From NCBI GenBank assembly GCA_030062745.1, contig CP099842.1, forward strand, positions 6,491,822 to 6,555,821: DNA of 64,000 nt, in the 5' to 3' direction. The notes beneath the pieces were generated by a model. The model was given only the letters and a program-made list of their open reading frames with translations, did not search any database and was not told the DNA's origin. This DNA is from Capitulum mitella (taxonomy: Eukaryota; Arthropoda; Thecostraca; Pollicipedomorpha; Pollicipedidae). A program made the position numbers and the translations under genes. The stretch's first letter is position 1, and the number at the start of each line of letters is the position of its first letter. Positions 1 to 11,042 of this stretch are shown one piece after another.

Positions 1-1436
1 TGTGACGCTGGCCCTCGTGGCACCGTCTCCGGCGGCAACATCTCCGCCATCAGTCGTCACGCCGGCTCCAGACAAACTATCTCCAGTAGCATCATCTTCC
101 TTCGCAGCATCAGTCGTGACGCCACCACGGGAGTCGGGACCTGCAGCACCGTTCACGTGATCCCCTGTCACGCCCTCCTCAGTGGCACCGCCCCCCGTGA
201 CGCCCTCCCGGCCGCCAGCGCTGGCTGTCATGCCGGGACGGTCTGTGACGCCGCCGGCCATGACGTCGTGCTCGGCGGTGCCGCCGCCGGCCGCGGTTCC
301 ATATTCAGTGGAGACGTTGGCGCCGCCCGGCGTAGTACTCTCCATCGACAAAGCGGGCTGTCCGCCGGCCGAATCGATGCCGGCGGTCGCCGGTCCGTTG
401 GACGTCGCGCGGCCGGACGTCGGCTCCGGCGTTACCCCGTCGTCCGCCGGCCGCCCGTCCGGCCTGCCCCTCTCGGAGGAGCCGCCGCCGGCCGGCCCCG
501 GGGTCGTCCCGCCGGGCGCGCCCGGCGAGGCGGCAGCTCGATCAGGGACCGGCGGAGAGGGGTCTCTGCTGAGAGTCCGAGCCGCCGCCCTGGGCCGGGC
601 CGGCCGTCGAGTTGTCCAGAATCTGGCTGTCTCCGGACGGAGTCGGGCCGCCTGCTGACGGGTTGGCGCCCGGTTCGGCGGCGGACTGAGCGGGCTCGGT
701 GGACGGAGTCGGGCCGCCTGCTGACGGGCTGGCGCCCGGTTCGGCGGCAGACTGAGAAGGCTCGGTGGACGGAGTCGGGCCGCCTGCTGACGGGCTGGCG
801 GCCGGTTCGGCGGCGGACTGAGCGGGCTCGGTGGGCGGCCCGCCCCCGCTATCCCGGCCGGCTGAAGTCGGCGTGGCCGTGTCCGAGTTCGACGCCCTGC
901 CCCGGCCCGTGGCGGCCGGCGGGCCATCGGAGGGGTTAGCGGTGGTCCCTCCGCTCACTGGAGCTCGAGTCCCCGGCGGCGGCGCTGTGCGGCTCGACGG
1001 TCGCCGTGACCGCCGCCGTCCGGCTGGGACGCACGGTGCTCGGCGCCGCCGTGCGACTCAGGTAGTCAGAACAGCGCGGCCGGGACGCGCCGCCGCCGCC
1101 GCCGCCGCCGTGCGACGCCGTCGGCGGCTCGACGCTGGCCGACGGGCCCGGGTACTCGAGCGAGCTCCGGACCAGATCCCAGTCGATGTCCCGTCCTCCG
1201 CCGGCGCCGACAGAGGCGTCGGGACCGTCGGAGCTCGACGGCCGCGGCGGCGCCGTCCGCGCCGGGCCCGGCCTGCCCACCACCGGCGTGGTGACCACCT
1301 GACTCGTCACCAGCACCGTGCTGGGCACCACCATGGTGCGCGTCACGGTGGTGGTCAGCAGCCAGAGGGCGCCGTCGCCGGCCCACTCCTCCAGCGCCCG
1401 GTCACCGGACGGCATCCACAGGAAGAACTCCTCCAT
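1..1436 (-). CDS. Low-complexity repeat protein, N-terminal part, frame broken twice, C-terminus outside window
   Basis: I do not recognise the family. The proposed start is the ATG at 1436, in a strong Kozak context (gcc before, g after), followed by MEEFFLWMPSGDRALEEW. A Thr/Val stretch (TTTVTRTMVVPSTVLVTSQ) and a unique segment around DIDWDLVRSSLEYPG come next; this first frame stops at 936. The next frame (about 958-542) has three 22-residue repeats rich in Pro, Ala, Ser, Glu and Gly. A third frame (about 560 down to base 1, open to the edge) is acidic and repeats a GGVTTD/EGVTGD-type motif (e.g. GGVTTDAAKEDDATGDS). Both switches go in the same direction. They could be indels in the assembly, introns (a gtgagc lies near the first switch), or true decay. 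The composition suggests a disordered or mucin/PEST-like region. Upstream of 1436 the frame stays open through Pro-Glu and Arg-Glu runs, so the start could lie further upstream. Confidence 0.45.
632..830 (-). repeat. 66-bp coding minisatellite, three units (22-residue repeat)
   Basis: Three near-identical 66-bp units differ by a few substitutions. On the minus strand they translate to a 22-residue unit around QSAAEPGASPSAGGPTPS, with changes G/A, S/N and A/S between copies. The unit length is a multiple of three and no unit contains a stop in this frame, as expected for a repeat inside a coding exon. Confidence 0.7.
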
Positions 1437-1649
1437 GGCGTGGCGCGGCGCGGCGGCCGGCGGCTCCGGCGGCTCCGGCGGCTCCGACCGCTCCCGCCGC
1501 TCCCGCCGCTCCGCCGCTCCGGCGCCGGCTCCTCCACGGACACCATCGAGCTGAAGAGGACCGGCGGCGCCGGCGAGGGGCGTGGCGGGGCGCCTGGCCC
1601 GGTGGCAGTACCTGCTGGCGACACAGGAACGTTACGGCTCACTGTATAA

Positions 1650-2245
1650 TCGAGGGAAGCACTAGTTCGAGACGCAGTGAAATTGACTCGTCGGGAATTG
1701 TGCCGCGCTTGTTATAGGATCACTGCAATTGAAAACAACACAGAGGCGTTGCTCTGTGGCAGATAAGAACTGTAAAACACTCGAAACATGTTCTAGAAGA
1801 AAAGCAGAGAAAATGGTCTGTAAAAAAACGGACGAGCAATGTATTATGGTTGTTTAGAAGCCAAGCATTCTGAGAATTTGTTTATCTTTTTCATGAAATG
1901 AGCTGATGCAGCTCGCCGCAGCATAATATTCCGTCGGTCACGCAACTAACAGCTGAGAACCCCGGAAAAGAGCTGATCTGGTCTTACGGCTCCAGTAATT
2001 ACTGTCATCAATGCACGCGATCCTCACTTTCTCAGCCGAAGGTCCCGAATCCGTCGCACACAGGCGTGAGTAACCTGTGCTGTCACACGCACATGCACGC
2101 GCGCATGCGCGTGTACTTGTAAACATGCACGCGAACTTGCTTCCACACTTAAAAGCAAAGACTTAAATGTCAAGAAAACGACTGTAGACTGAAGAAATCG
2201 TCATCTACGTAATAACAGAATGGTCTTGTAAAGACACTGTGGTCG
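1650..2245. other. Gene-free stretch with one NRF1-like palindrome
   Basis: No coding signal is visible. The GC-rich sequence ends sharply near 1650 and the DNA becomes AT-richer. The palindrome gcgcatgcgc at 2101-2110 is a perfect core of the NRF1 (nuclear respiratory factor 1) consensus, embedded in alternating purine-pyrimidine sequence. No adjacent gene supports a function. Confidence 0.35.
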
Positions 2246-2371
2246 CCGTGACAACTTTTTCCCACAGTAAGCTTACCTAGCCGCAACGACATTTTCCCAC
2301 AGTAAGCTTACATAAATCATGCACGGACGCCGTATCAACTTTTCCCCCGTTAGCTTACCTCAGTCATGCAA
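2246..2371. repeat. Short tandem repeat, about three units of 40-47 bp
   Basis: Each unit contains the core tttcccacagtaagcttac preceded by a variant of cgccgtgacaac. The third unit is diverged (tttcccccgttagcttacc). Unknown origin. Confidence 0.7.
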
Positions 2372-4275
2372 CCGGTGAACCCTGAGGGGTTTAATCATTG
2401 TGTTCTCAAAAAAAGAAAAAACAGTGTTTTCCAAGCTGTCTTTCGAAAGCCATGCTTGCACGTGCGTGTAGCAGTCAGGGGCAGGTAGCAAAGCTGCCCC
2501 TCTAACTTGTCGGTGGCCCTGCCAATTTCGAATAATTTCGAAATTAACTCTACAGCGTTGCATGGAAGGAAACTGGTGACAAAATGACTCTGGCCCAGCC
2601 AACTTTGAAAACGTTCCGACACCGAAGTACCTGCATCAACGTTCGTTTGATCTGCTGATTCCGCTCACACATCGGTTCGCTCCGTCGGGTAACTGCACGC
2701 CACGGCTTAATGATTGATGACCATCATCATCATCAAGCCCTGGCTTCAAAACAACGTCACGGTGCCAGCCAATCTCCGAGCGGGATCTAATTGGACGCGC
2801 GATCAAATCCTCACGAGATTGGAGCCGAAAATAGGCCGAACGTTCGATATTTACCGGGAACAAACTGTCGTCTCAGATCAGTGAGAAACTATATATCTAT
2901 TTATCTAATGAAATCCAGGTTTGATTTCCGCAGCCAAGGAAAAATATTTTCGTTGGACAGAGAGCAGAGAGCATGACCTTGTGGGGGCGTGTTTAAAAAC
3001 AGTATCAGATGTTCGTTTCCATTACTCCATCTCATTTCCATTTCATTTCATTAGCTGAAAACCGTCCATGAGGCTGTTTTGTCTCTTGTCCTAACAGGTA
3101 TCTCCCCATCTCGTCGATATATGACTAGGATCTCGGCTGTGATTAAGTAAATGGACCCAACGATCGGAGACAGGTTCGAGTCGTTTCGGCGTTGGGTATT
3201 TGTGCCCTGGCCGCGGTCGAAAAAACAGCCGTTACCAGGAACTGCAGGATTTGGTACGGGGCTCAGAGGCTACATAGCGGGCTTCGTGAAGCACGGGCTC
3301 GGATTCGAAATGTCCTCCTAGTGAATGATTTGGATCAAATGCATATACAAACTATATGTTTAAATGCATGTATATACGTATAAATGTATGTCGAATGTAT
3401 ACGCAAAAAACAAAAAAGTCGCCACCGCATGAAAAGTTAAATTTTTATGGGGTTAAAGTGACATTTTTATGGAGTTCTTCTCGTGCGACTCCAGTGCGAT
3501 TAGTGGTAAGTTCCGCAGACATTTTTGGGGCTAATCCCTTGCTCCCATTCGGTGACGCCCATTATCGCAACATTAGTTCCAGTTCGTTCCCCAACGTCCT
3601 TGAGTCTCACCTCGAGTAATGCCCTCCTACCAGTTTCGCTAAATCTGGAGATGTTTTAGAAACCAGTTATAAATTACGTCCTTAATTTGTTATACAAACT
3701 TTCGTGAATAGGTGGTCGAACGAAAAGGGAGCATGTCGTCTAAAAGTACTGCAAAAAACGCAAAATTTCGGGTCTGCGTGCCTCATTAATTTACTGGTGA
3801 ATTTCATGTCTAAGTTGGAAAACAATGGACGTACCAATATTTATCTTCCTCGTTCCACAAAAAGGAAAAAATACATAACGCAGAGGTTTAGTTTGCTTAA
3901 ATTTCCTGCTGCATTAGTTCGCTGCGTGAGGCGGTTCTGTACTGTAGAAAACAGTGTATCTATTCCTTTATTTTCAACGATACAATTAAGCTGGCAAATC
4001 CCAGAATCATTCATAGACTCAGTGCGTTTGCCGCCAGGTCTGATTCGACTCCAAAGAGCCCAACTTTCTTCACAACTCCCGTCTGGGATCAGCGACCTCC
4101 CGACATTTCCAGCCACTGCAAATCAACAAGTTTTGTTCAACGTCAACAGTGACGCATCGCCAACCATTCATAGTGCGCGATCCAACAGCAAAAAAAACTG
4201 CACGCAATCCTTACAAGCAGTGCACGGTTGCAACAGCAGCGTTGCTCACACTCCCACCCTGCCGCAGCAACTCAC
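2372..4275. other. Gene-free stretch, one hairpin
   Basis: No exon can be supported. An 8-bp perfect inverted repeat (acccaacg at 3155-3162, cgttgggt at 3190-3197) encloses a 27-nt loop containing ggttcgagtcg, a good match to a Pol III B box. No matching A box precedes it at the proper distance, so I do not call a tRNA. If the signal-peptide exon at 4276-4327 is real, this stretch would be its downstream intron. Confidence 0.4.
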
Positions 4276-4327
4276 CGCGACACGACGCCACCAATGCGGC
4301 CAGCAGGATCCACTTGACAGCCCGCAT
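4276..4327 (-). CDS. Candidate first coding exon: signal peptide of a secreted or membrane protein
   Basis: ATG at 4327 opens MRAVKWILLAALVASCR, a textbook signal peptide: a short basic n-region (R, K), a hydrophobic core (WILLAALVA) and a small-residue/Cys cleavage region. The reading frame runs into gtgagt (4270-4275 read on the minus strand) right after the codon for R17 plus one base, a near-perfect 5' splice site, giving a 52-nt exon in phase 1. An upstream out-of-frame ATG precedes it by 16 bases. Family unknown; the mature protein would lie at lower coordinates, where I could not identify the next exon. Without the splice site the same frame stops 21 residues later. Confidence 0.4.
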
Positions 4328-4497
4328 CGCTGCCGGCGGGCATGGTCTCAAGCCAGCGGAACCAGCCCTGGGGGCATGAGAGGTCAATTCACGTGGCCGC
4401 CGGCGCCGGAGACAGGCTAACACTCGTGCCCCTGTCTCCCGCGAACTCGCCGGCCGGCACGCCGCCCCGCCGGGCGCGTCTGACCATTGATCGGCCC

Positions 4498-4511
4498 GTT
4501 GCTATGGAAAT
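4498..4511. promoter_or_regulatory. X-box-like (RFX) motif
   Basis: gttgctatggaaat matches the RFX consensus (two half-sites around AT) except at the last base. It lies about 170 bp upstream of the signal-peptide ATG at 4327, within GC-rich sequence. RFX factors regulate ciliary and some secretory genes. A single motif match is weak evidence. Confidence 0.25.
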
Positions 4512-5029
4512 AAACAGGTCACAAACTCGACACAGAGTCACGTGTGCCCGCACCAGGTGAAAAGGAGTGATAGCTGGACTGGGAAAGCCCAGGCAGTGAT
4601 TAACCGCGATTTGTAGAGTGCACGAGCTGAGCCGAGATGCAGAGATTGTGCACCACACAGGTAATGATGGCTAATTTCGACTGGCATTCCAACAATGCTG
4701 CCTGGCCGCTTTGTTTTAACCCCACACCAGGCTTCATTTTTCATTGATTATTACAAACGAAGAAGCAAAACATGAAAAGTTCAGTGCTGCAGTACATTAC
4801 CTCCACGTATGGCTGGCGTCGACATCGCTCGGCAGCCGTTCTGCTTTGTGATCAACTGGCGTATGGCTCTGTTGTTCGTTTCCACCGCTCGCTGCTGCCG
4901 TTTTCTTCTATTGGTCTCTTCCATTCTTTCCTACCACCACACCCTCCATCACAGCCACCTTCCAGGTCTCTCGCCGTACCCCGTCTGCCTCCTCTGCCGA
5001 CCTCTGACCCGGGTGACCGACACCACGTG

Positions 5030-5450
5030 ACCGACCGCCGCGGCCGGGTCAGCGGCGTCGCTGCCGCCTGGCGCCGCCCGAGCGCTGTGGTCTCTCCCCA
5101 GCTCGCTGTTGGCGGCGGCGGGCGCCGTGACGCACCTGTGTGCATCACACTGCACACCCCTAATCCGGCCGGAGGGCGGGTCGCGCCAGGCCCAAGGCCG
5201 CGCCCCGGGCCACCCCACCGCGGAAACGACACAATGCGGCCGGCCAGAGGGCGGCGCCAGCGACCCGGCCAGCCGGAGGCGGTCTCTTGTCCCAGGGGCG
5301 CGTCCGGGCACCGCAAATGGAATGTCGAAGCGGGTATAGTGTCGTTCTGAAGACTCCCAGGACGGGCAGCGAGGGAGCGCCAGGCTGCCTGAACGGCCGC
5401 CTGACTCCGCCCCTGCGCATGATGCCGCCGAACGGGCGAGCCCGCCTCAA
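5030..5450. promoter_or_regulatory. CpG island
   Basis: Dense CpG and a high GC proportion contrast with the flanks. The several overlapping open frames on both strands show no protein-like pattern and are explained by few stop codons. It may be a promoter, for example of the minus-strand exon near 4327, but no exon can be attached with confidence. The following 5451-6730 holds nothing I can support. Confidence 0.45.
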
Positions 5451-6731
5451 TTAGAGTGTGCACTATTTAGACAGGAATGGGACCGTTAGAGTGTGACCAC
5501 TGTCCGAGCCCGGCTCCCGCTGGACAACGGAAGTTCGCCACGGCTGTGCGCGGGCGGCCGTGAGTTCGCGATTGCGCGGCAGCGAGCGTGAGTCCGCCGT
5601 TGTGCGTGAGTTACGCAGTCGAGTTCAGTCACCGTCCCACCATAAACAGGTGGCGATCCGTGAACGCCGTCTTTGTTTAGGCTCAGAACTGCGGCAGATT
5701 CTGCCATCAGTGCCTAATGACGGTGATGACGCAGAGCGATTGCCGGCTTGACCTGTGCGTCCTAATGGCAAATTATCCTGACGTTTTGAACTTCATGAAA
5801 CACCAGAATCTTGGATGACAGAAAATGTAACGTTTTCTTCGAGTATGTTCCACCGCCATTCAATCAAGGGATGCTTCATCCTCTGACCTGATACGGGCAT
5901 CCTCCGGGACGCCGGCTTACAAACCCGGGACAATCAGTGGGACAATAGCTCCTCCGTGGTATGGGTGTGGGCCGTGCATCTGGGCATGATCGCGTCTGGT
6001 TTGACGTCTCCCTGCCGTACATAACTGCGGCACGCCAGAAAAAAAAAATCCACATTGGCATAAATGCCATGAATCATGAGGTGTATGGGTCATGTGGGGC
6101 TACATAAAGCACAGGAAGCGTAATGGCTAAAATCGACAGTTTCCTCCGCTATGATAAGCACCACGCAATGCAAAAACGAGAAGCTTCCAGAGTTAGTAAT
6201 GCGGACTTTGTCACGGTCCGCATTTTAAATATATGTTGCGTTTGTTATCAACCATGAAATCGTTCCACCAAACAAACAGCACTGGGTTTTGGCTATCCGG
6301 AATATCTCGGGTTAAAACACGTGTACGATGACACGTTGACACCGCTCAACATAACACAGCGTGTAAACACAACTCCGGGTAGCTGCTTCTCTTGTTTATG
6401 CTGGATTTCACACGACTCTCCAGTTGTTAGATATATCTCGATCTCTAAATGAGTCTATAAAATCTCTGTCTCTACACTAAACGAGTCCGAGCGATACAGC
6501 GAGGAGACGACTGTACCTTATTAACGTCGATACGTAACGCAAATAGACTCTCGAACCAAATGAGGTCGTTGCCCTCTTGCCCGCGTTAAGCCTGATGTGC
6601 AGCCTCAAAGCCGTCTTTGTCCACGAGAATTATGTGCCACCTAAACCTTTCTTCTTGATCGCAGGGCTCTGAAGTGCTTCGAACAGAGTGAAAGACCCAG
6701 TTATGACCGTGATCGATTGTGACACAGATCG

Positions 6732-6803
6732 TGATCTGTAGCTCAGCTGGTAGAGCGCTGGTCTCCCCGACCTGGCAAGACTGGTTCAAGTCGTCCGGCG
6801 CTC
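6732..6803 (+). pseudogene. tRNA-derived sequence (SINE head or tRNA pseudogene)
   Basis: tagctcagctgg at 6739-6750 is an exact Pol III A box and forms a D-arm (gctc/gagc). ggttcaagtcg at 6783-6793 is a near B box at a proper distance. The seven bases on each side that should form the acceptor stem do not pair, and the T-stem is broken, so this is not a functional tRNA. It looks like the tRNA-related head of a SINE or a decayed tRNA. No SINE tail or second copy was found in the window. Confidence 0.5.
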
Positions 6804-8689
6804 GACATTTGGCCCGAGGGTCAGCTGGCAACTGGCCAGCATAGGGTCACGCTGACTATCACACAGTCGTGTCGCGCCCTTCGCGGCACGCTAAATTTTC
6901 GCCACAGAATCAGTTGTTACCAGACATTGCGTGATCGCATATATAGGTCGAAATCTGTGCCTCAAGCTCTGCTTGGCACCGGCTCCGATCCCTAACATCA
7001 CCCTGTCAAACCATCCGTATAAAATTAAAAAAGACGTAGCTAAAAGATCAACTTCATTTGGTCTGAGGAGTCGCCTGCACACTTCCCTGACTGGCCTCGT
7101 TGTAACCTCATTCGTCTCTACCCGTGCGTGCCACTCTACCTGGGCAGATCGTCTGAGGCGCCCTCAGTCCACCGCCCGGTGCGCGGACGTGCCGTTTCTG
7201 GCCGACGACTGAGATTGGGATGTTTCTAACCCTCGAGGCATGATGCTCAATCTCAACGTAGAGAAACGACACACAGCCATTGAATTCGTCCCGATTTTTA
7301 TCAGATGAAGCTGAGATGGTTTTATATGATGAGCCAAGATGTGATACATTTATTGTTTCCTCGATACAACGGTTCGATTGGAGACAAATACAAAAACGCT
7401 TCGATGACTAACTCCGGAAGCTTATTGTTTTCGCCTATGTAAGGCTAGTGCATATCGTACCCAAAGATACTGTCGAGTTTAGCGACTGCAGCTCATGTGC
7501 CTTCTGCAGCGCCAGATGCTTTCTGTAGACTTACTTCCACAATCAAAAGCCTCATACAAGCGAGAAAGACCTGCCACAATGCCATTTGTGTCTGGGCACA
7601 CTGCCTTATCGGGGTACTGTCACGCCATGTCTGCGTGGGAAATCTTCGCAACAAAAGGCCTCGAGAGACGAGTCTAATCACAGGTACGCTGACATATGAC
7701 TGAGATGTCAATTTGAGCGCGCACATCCCCAGCTAAAGATCAGTCTATCGACGTGAGGTCAACTGAGTCCCCCGAAAAGGTTCCTGTACCTATTCCACGG
7801 GTGAATTTAACCAACAGAGTCGTAAACAAAAACAAACACTGTTGAATGCGACAGATGTGAAGTTGTTCAGCGTAACTACACGAAGCTGGTCACTGGAACC
7901 TCGCCCCGGTTTCCCTAGAGCCTGTACTCGCGCCTGACAGGAGTGAACCGGGACACCGGGTCCCGCCTGCCTGCTCACGCCACTCAGGTCCTGGCCGGGG
8001 TCAGTCACAACTGCTCAGCCCCGACCGAGTCCCAGCGTCGAGGACGTCTGAACGCGGCGTTTCGCGGTGACAGCAGCCACCGGGTCCAGGTCAGCCGTCG
8101 ACAGGGCCGAGGCCGCAGAAAGATGGATCCAGCCGATGGAAAGGGAGTAGGTTTTTGTTTGGCTTTGTACTGCGTTTTTCTCTCCTCGATGCCCTTCGTA
8201 CCGCAACTCAAATCGATTCGATTAAGGTCAGTAGAATGTTAACCGAATAAATAGACAACAGCACAAACGTGAGAGAGGAAAAGAAAATATGGTGGCTGCG
8301 TTCCGTATCTGCCTTAAAACAAGGCGAAGTTCCACAAGTATTGACGAGATGGGGAGAGAAAAAGTATCTTTTGAACTCCTCGCCTTTTTAACTCTTGCCT
8401 GTAATCGACTCATCACTAGACTAATGCGAAAAACATGTTATTAGTCTGAAACGAATTGTCAAGACCCTGGCATTTTCTCGCGTGGCATTTCATTCATATT
8501 GCAATCAAAGGGCGGTTGTAATCCATTAGGCTCTGGAGCGCTGCGCATTCCGCCCCTCCTCCGCCGCTCCTTGAACACTTAAATTTAGCAGTAACACTAT
8601 GGTGTTGCCTAAAAAGAAATGGGATAAAAATGACCTGCAACCCCCTAAATCGGAACACTTCGCAATATCATTAATTCTCGATCATTAAA
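6804..8689. other. Gene-free stretch
   Basis: Mixed-composition DNA with only short unpatterned open frames. A GC-richer patch at about 7900-8110 has no convincing exon. At 8590-8605 a short palindrome (aacactatggtgtt) lies just outside the foldback element. Confidence 0.4.
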
Positions 8690-8963
8690 TTACAATATTT
8701 CCCTCGCTACATTGTCATTTGTCAACAGACTACAAGCGTTCCACTTCTTTTCATGGTAATCGAAGATATTTGTACGCAAACTTTGAACTTATCCTCTTTT
8801 AACACATTAAAACAGACTGGTATATGTTATGAACTAATCTGTTTTAACATCTTTAAGGGGGAATTGTTTCGAAGTTTGCGTATAGATATCTCCTACTCCT
8901 TTGAAAAGAAAGACCCGTGTTCTTTTCTGACAAATGACACTGTAAAGAGAAAAATATTGAAAC
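8690..8963. mobile_element. Foldback (long inverted repeat) element, about 270 bp
   Basis: The left arm (about 8690-8818) and right arm (about 8838-8963) are imperfect reverse complements over most of their length. Matching pairs include cgcaaactttgaa with ttcgaagtttgcg, cattgtcatttgtca with tgacaaatgacactg, and ttaaaacagac with atctgttttaa. The arms are separated by a spacer of about 20 nt. This is the structure of a foldback/MITE-type DNA element or a head-to-head duplication. No coding capacity. A diverged half-copy lies at 9845-9985. Confidence 0.65.
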
Positions 8964-9844
8964 TGAACAGCCAATGTTTATCAGTGCTGCAGAGCGGACG
9001 GATTTAGGAAGTTGCAGGCCATTTTTATTCCTTTTCTTTATAGTCAACTCTAGATTCATATGTTTTCGCCGGAAATGGCAGGTGGTGGTGATTGGCGACA
9101 AATAAAAGTCCCGTAGCCTTCGCCGCGTGCGGAGGAATCTGTTTGTTTCTCAACTCCCTTTTAAAACGTGATAAATGTTGTTTTAACGTTGAAAAATGAA
9201 GGATTGATGATGAGTTCTGAGGAAATAATGTTGGCATCCTTGAATTACTTGGCGTGAGCAGGTATTTTATTCACGTAAAGATTATCTTGATTGTAAAATC
9301 TTAGATTCCTGTTGAACTTAATTTTTGGGGGACTTGCAATCGTCAGAAGTAAGGAACAGATTCAAATGACAACGTATATCCCGCACTCCTCAATGCATTT
9401 CGAACCTTTTAGACTGTCGATATAAAAAGCATTAAAGCTAAGATACATTTCATATACTCACATGCCATACAAACTCGACTATTGACAAAGGACGAGGACT
9501 AGTACCGTGGAGCCATGGCTACTGAAGATACACTAGTAGTGTTGGAGCTTTGGAGTATCAGGATGTATATTATGATGGAGCGAAACAAAGCTGAGTGAAG
9601 CGAGACATGCGCTTTTAAGTGGTCTCCCTGCCAGTTCAGCCGTTATACGGTGTCAACCCGAGGCTTCCGCAATACGGGCTATTGCGGTCCCTGCGTACGT
9701 CCTTTTCTTATGCGATTTATTTCATTATTTGTTCGTCCATTTCCTCCGGAATCATCGAGCAATGTGGGCGGAATCCGAAAAGAATTTGTGTCTGAGGATA
9801 GACTAGACTGGATCGATTTACATCAAAGCGAACGTTATTCACGA

Positions 9845-9985
9845 GTCTGTTTTAGCATGTTTAGATGGGAATTGATTCAGAGCTTGCGTATAAATGTCTT
9901 CGACTCCTAAGAAGAGGAATGGGACGTTTGTTCTTTGTTGACAAGTGACAAGACAACGAGAAAAACATTGTAATTTAGCATTACA
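9845..9985. mobile_element. Diverged half-copy of the foldback element's right arm
   Basis: Aligned with 8835-8965: both run tctgtttta(a/g)cat, then a ggaattg core, then ttgcgtata, a run resembling cttcgactcctaa, a tgacaa(a/g)tgacaa run and finally a(a/t)attgtaa-type sequence. I estimate about 70% identity by eye. The corresponding left arm is missing or unrecognisable here. Direct orientation relative to the first copy's right arm. Confidence 0.6.
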
Positions 9986-10479
9986 CGTGTGGAAACTTGA
10001 GGGAACGTCAGACCGTTTCTGGTGACACGCGTCATTCTCAGGGCCTCCACGTCTGCCTGTGCAGGAGTCTCCACAACACAGATGTCTGATATCAATCCTT
10101 CCTTCCCCTGCTGCATTAGTAGCAAATGAAAGCTGGTAAAGCACGGATTGAACGAGCTGGGATGTTTGCCATGATGCCTCACGAATGGTGTTTTACCATG
10201 AACGGCTAACTTCGGATTGAGCATGCACGCCAATATGCCCGCACTATGCATTTTTGCGTAACTTATGATGCCATACTTAGATTTTTAGGACTCCCGCTGG
10301 GCACACTAGGGCCAATCGGTCATCACTCCTGACCAGCAGTCGTACCGCCAGTTTAAAACTAGGAGACACCTAGCGGTCAAGACCCCAAACATCAACGCAA
10401 CTCTGCTCAACAGGTGCCGCTAACGACTGAAGCCCATTCGCCGAGCTCCTTTGTTCGTCGTCCGTGCTGGGTTCGGGCA

Positions 10480-10930
10480 TCCCAGACGTGGCGTCCGCTC
10501 CGGGCGGCCAATATATGATCCTGCGGCCGGCCGGCCCGGGGCGGCGCGACGACGCCAGTGCGCGGCCCCACGCACCCGGGGCCACGCGGACGACGCTGGC
10601 CGACCGGCGGCGCGGCGTGGCGCAACGGGGAAGTGGCGCCGACCGGCCCGGTGAGCGGCAGCGCCGGCGGCGTGATGAAACGAAGAAAGGCGGCGGCCGC
10701 GCCGCTCTCCACCGGCGGGGGCTTCCGGGGCCTTGCGCCGGCCGCCCCGGCCGGGGGTGCCGGGTTTCGTCCCGGCCGGTCTGGAGCGGGGCTTCCCGCC
10801 AGCCGCACCGGGCTCCGGGCTGAAACCACTTGAGCGGGATTCACAGCGCGGCGAGGCTCGACGCTTTGATCGCGCCGGGAGCGTGGGCACCGCCAGAGGC
10901 GAGGGGACGCGAGAGGCACGCTGCCGCTCC
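10480..10930. promoter_or_regulatory. CpG island
   Basis: A very CpG-rich block ends about 60 bp before a well-placed ATG at 10989, so it could be the promoter of a plus-strand gene. Open frames inside it on both strands are not protein-like. Confidence 0.45.
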
Positions 10931-10988
10931 TTCAACTTTCGCAGAGTCTGATGTTGTTGGGACACTGCTCGGATAGAAACGGCGAACA

Positions 10989-11042
10989 ATGGTCCACTTC
11001 TCCTCCCTGAAGCCATCGCTGGATTATAAGAGCCACGTGACA
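10989..11042 (+). CDS. Candidate short first coding exon
   Basis: ATG at 10989 in a good context (aacaatgg) opens MVHFSSLKPSLDYKSHVT. The frame reaches gtaagt at 11043-11048, a consensus 5' splice site, after exactly 18 codons (phase 0). It lies directly downstream of a CpG island. The peptide is too short to assign, and the same frame also stays open through the putative intron for about 85 more codons, so it may be chance. Confidence 0.25.
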
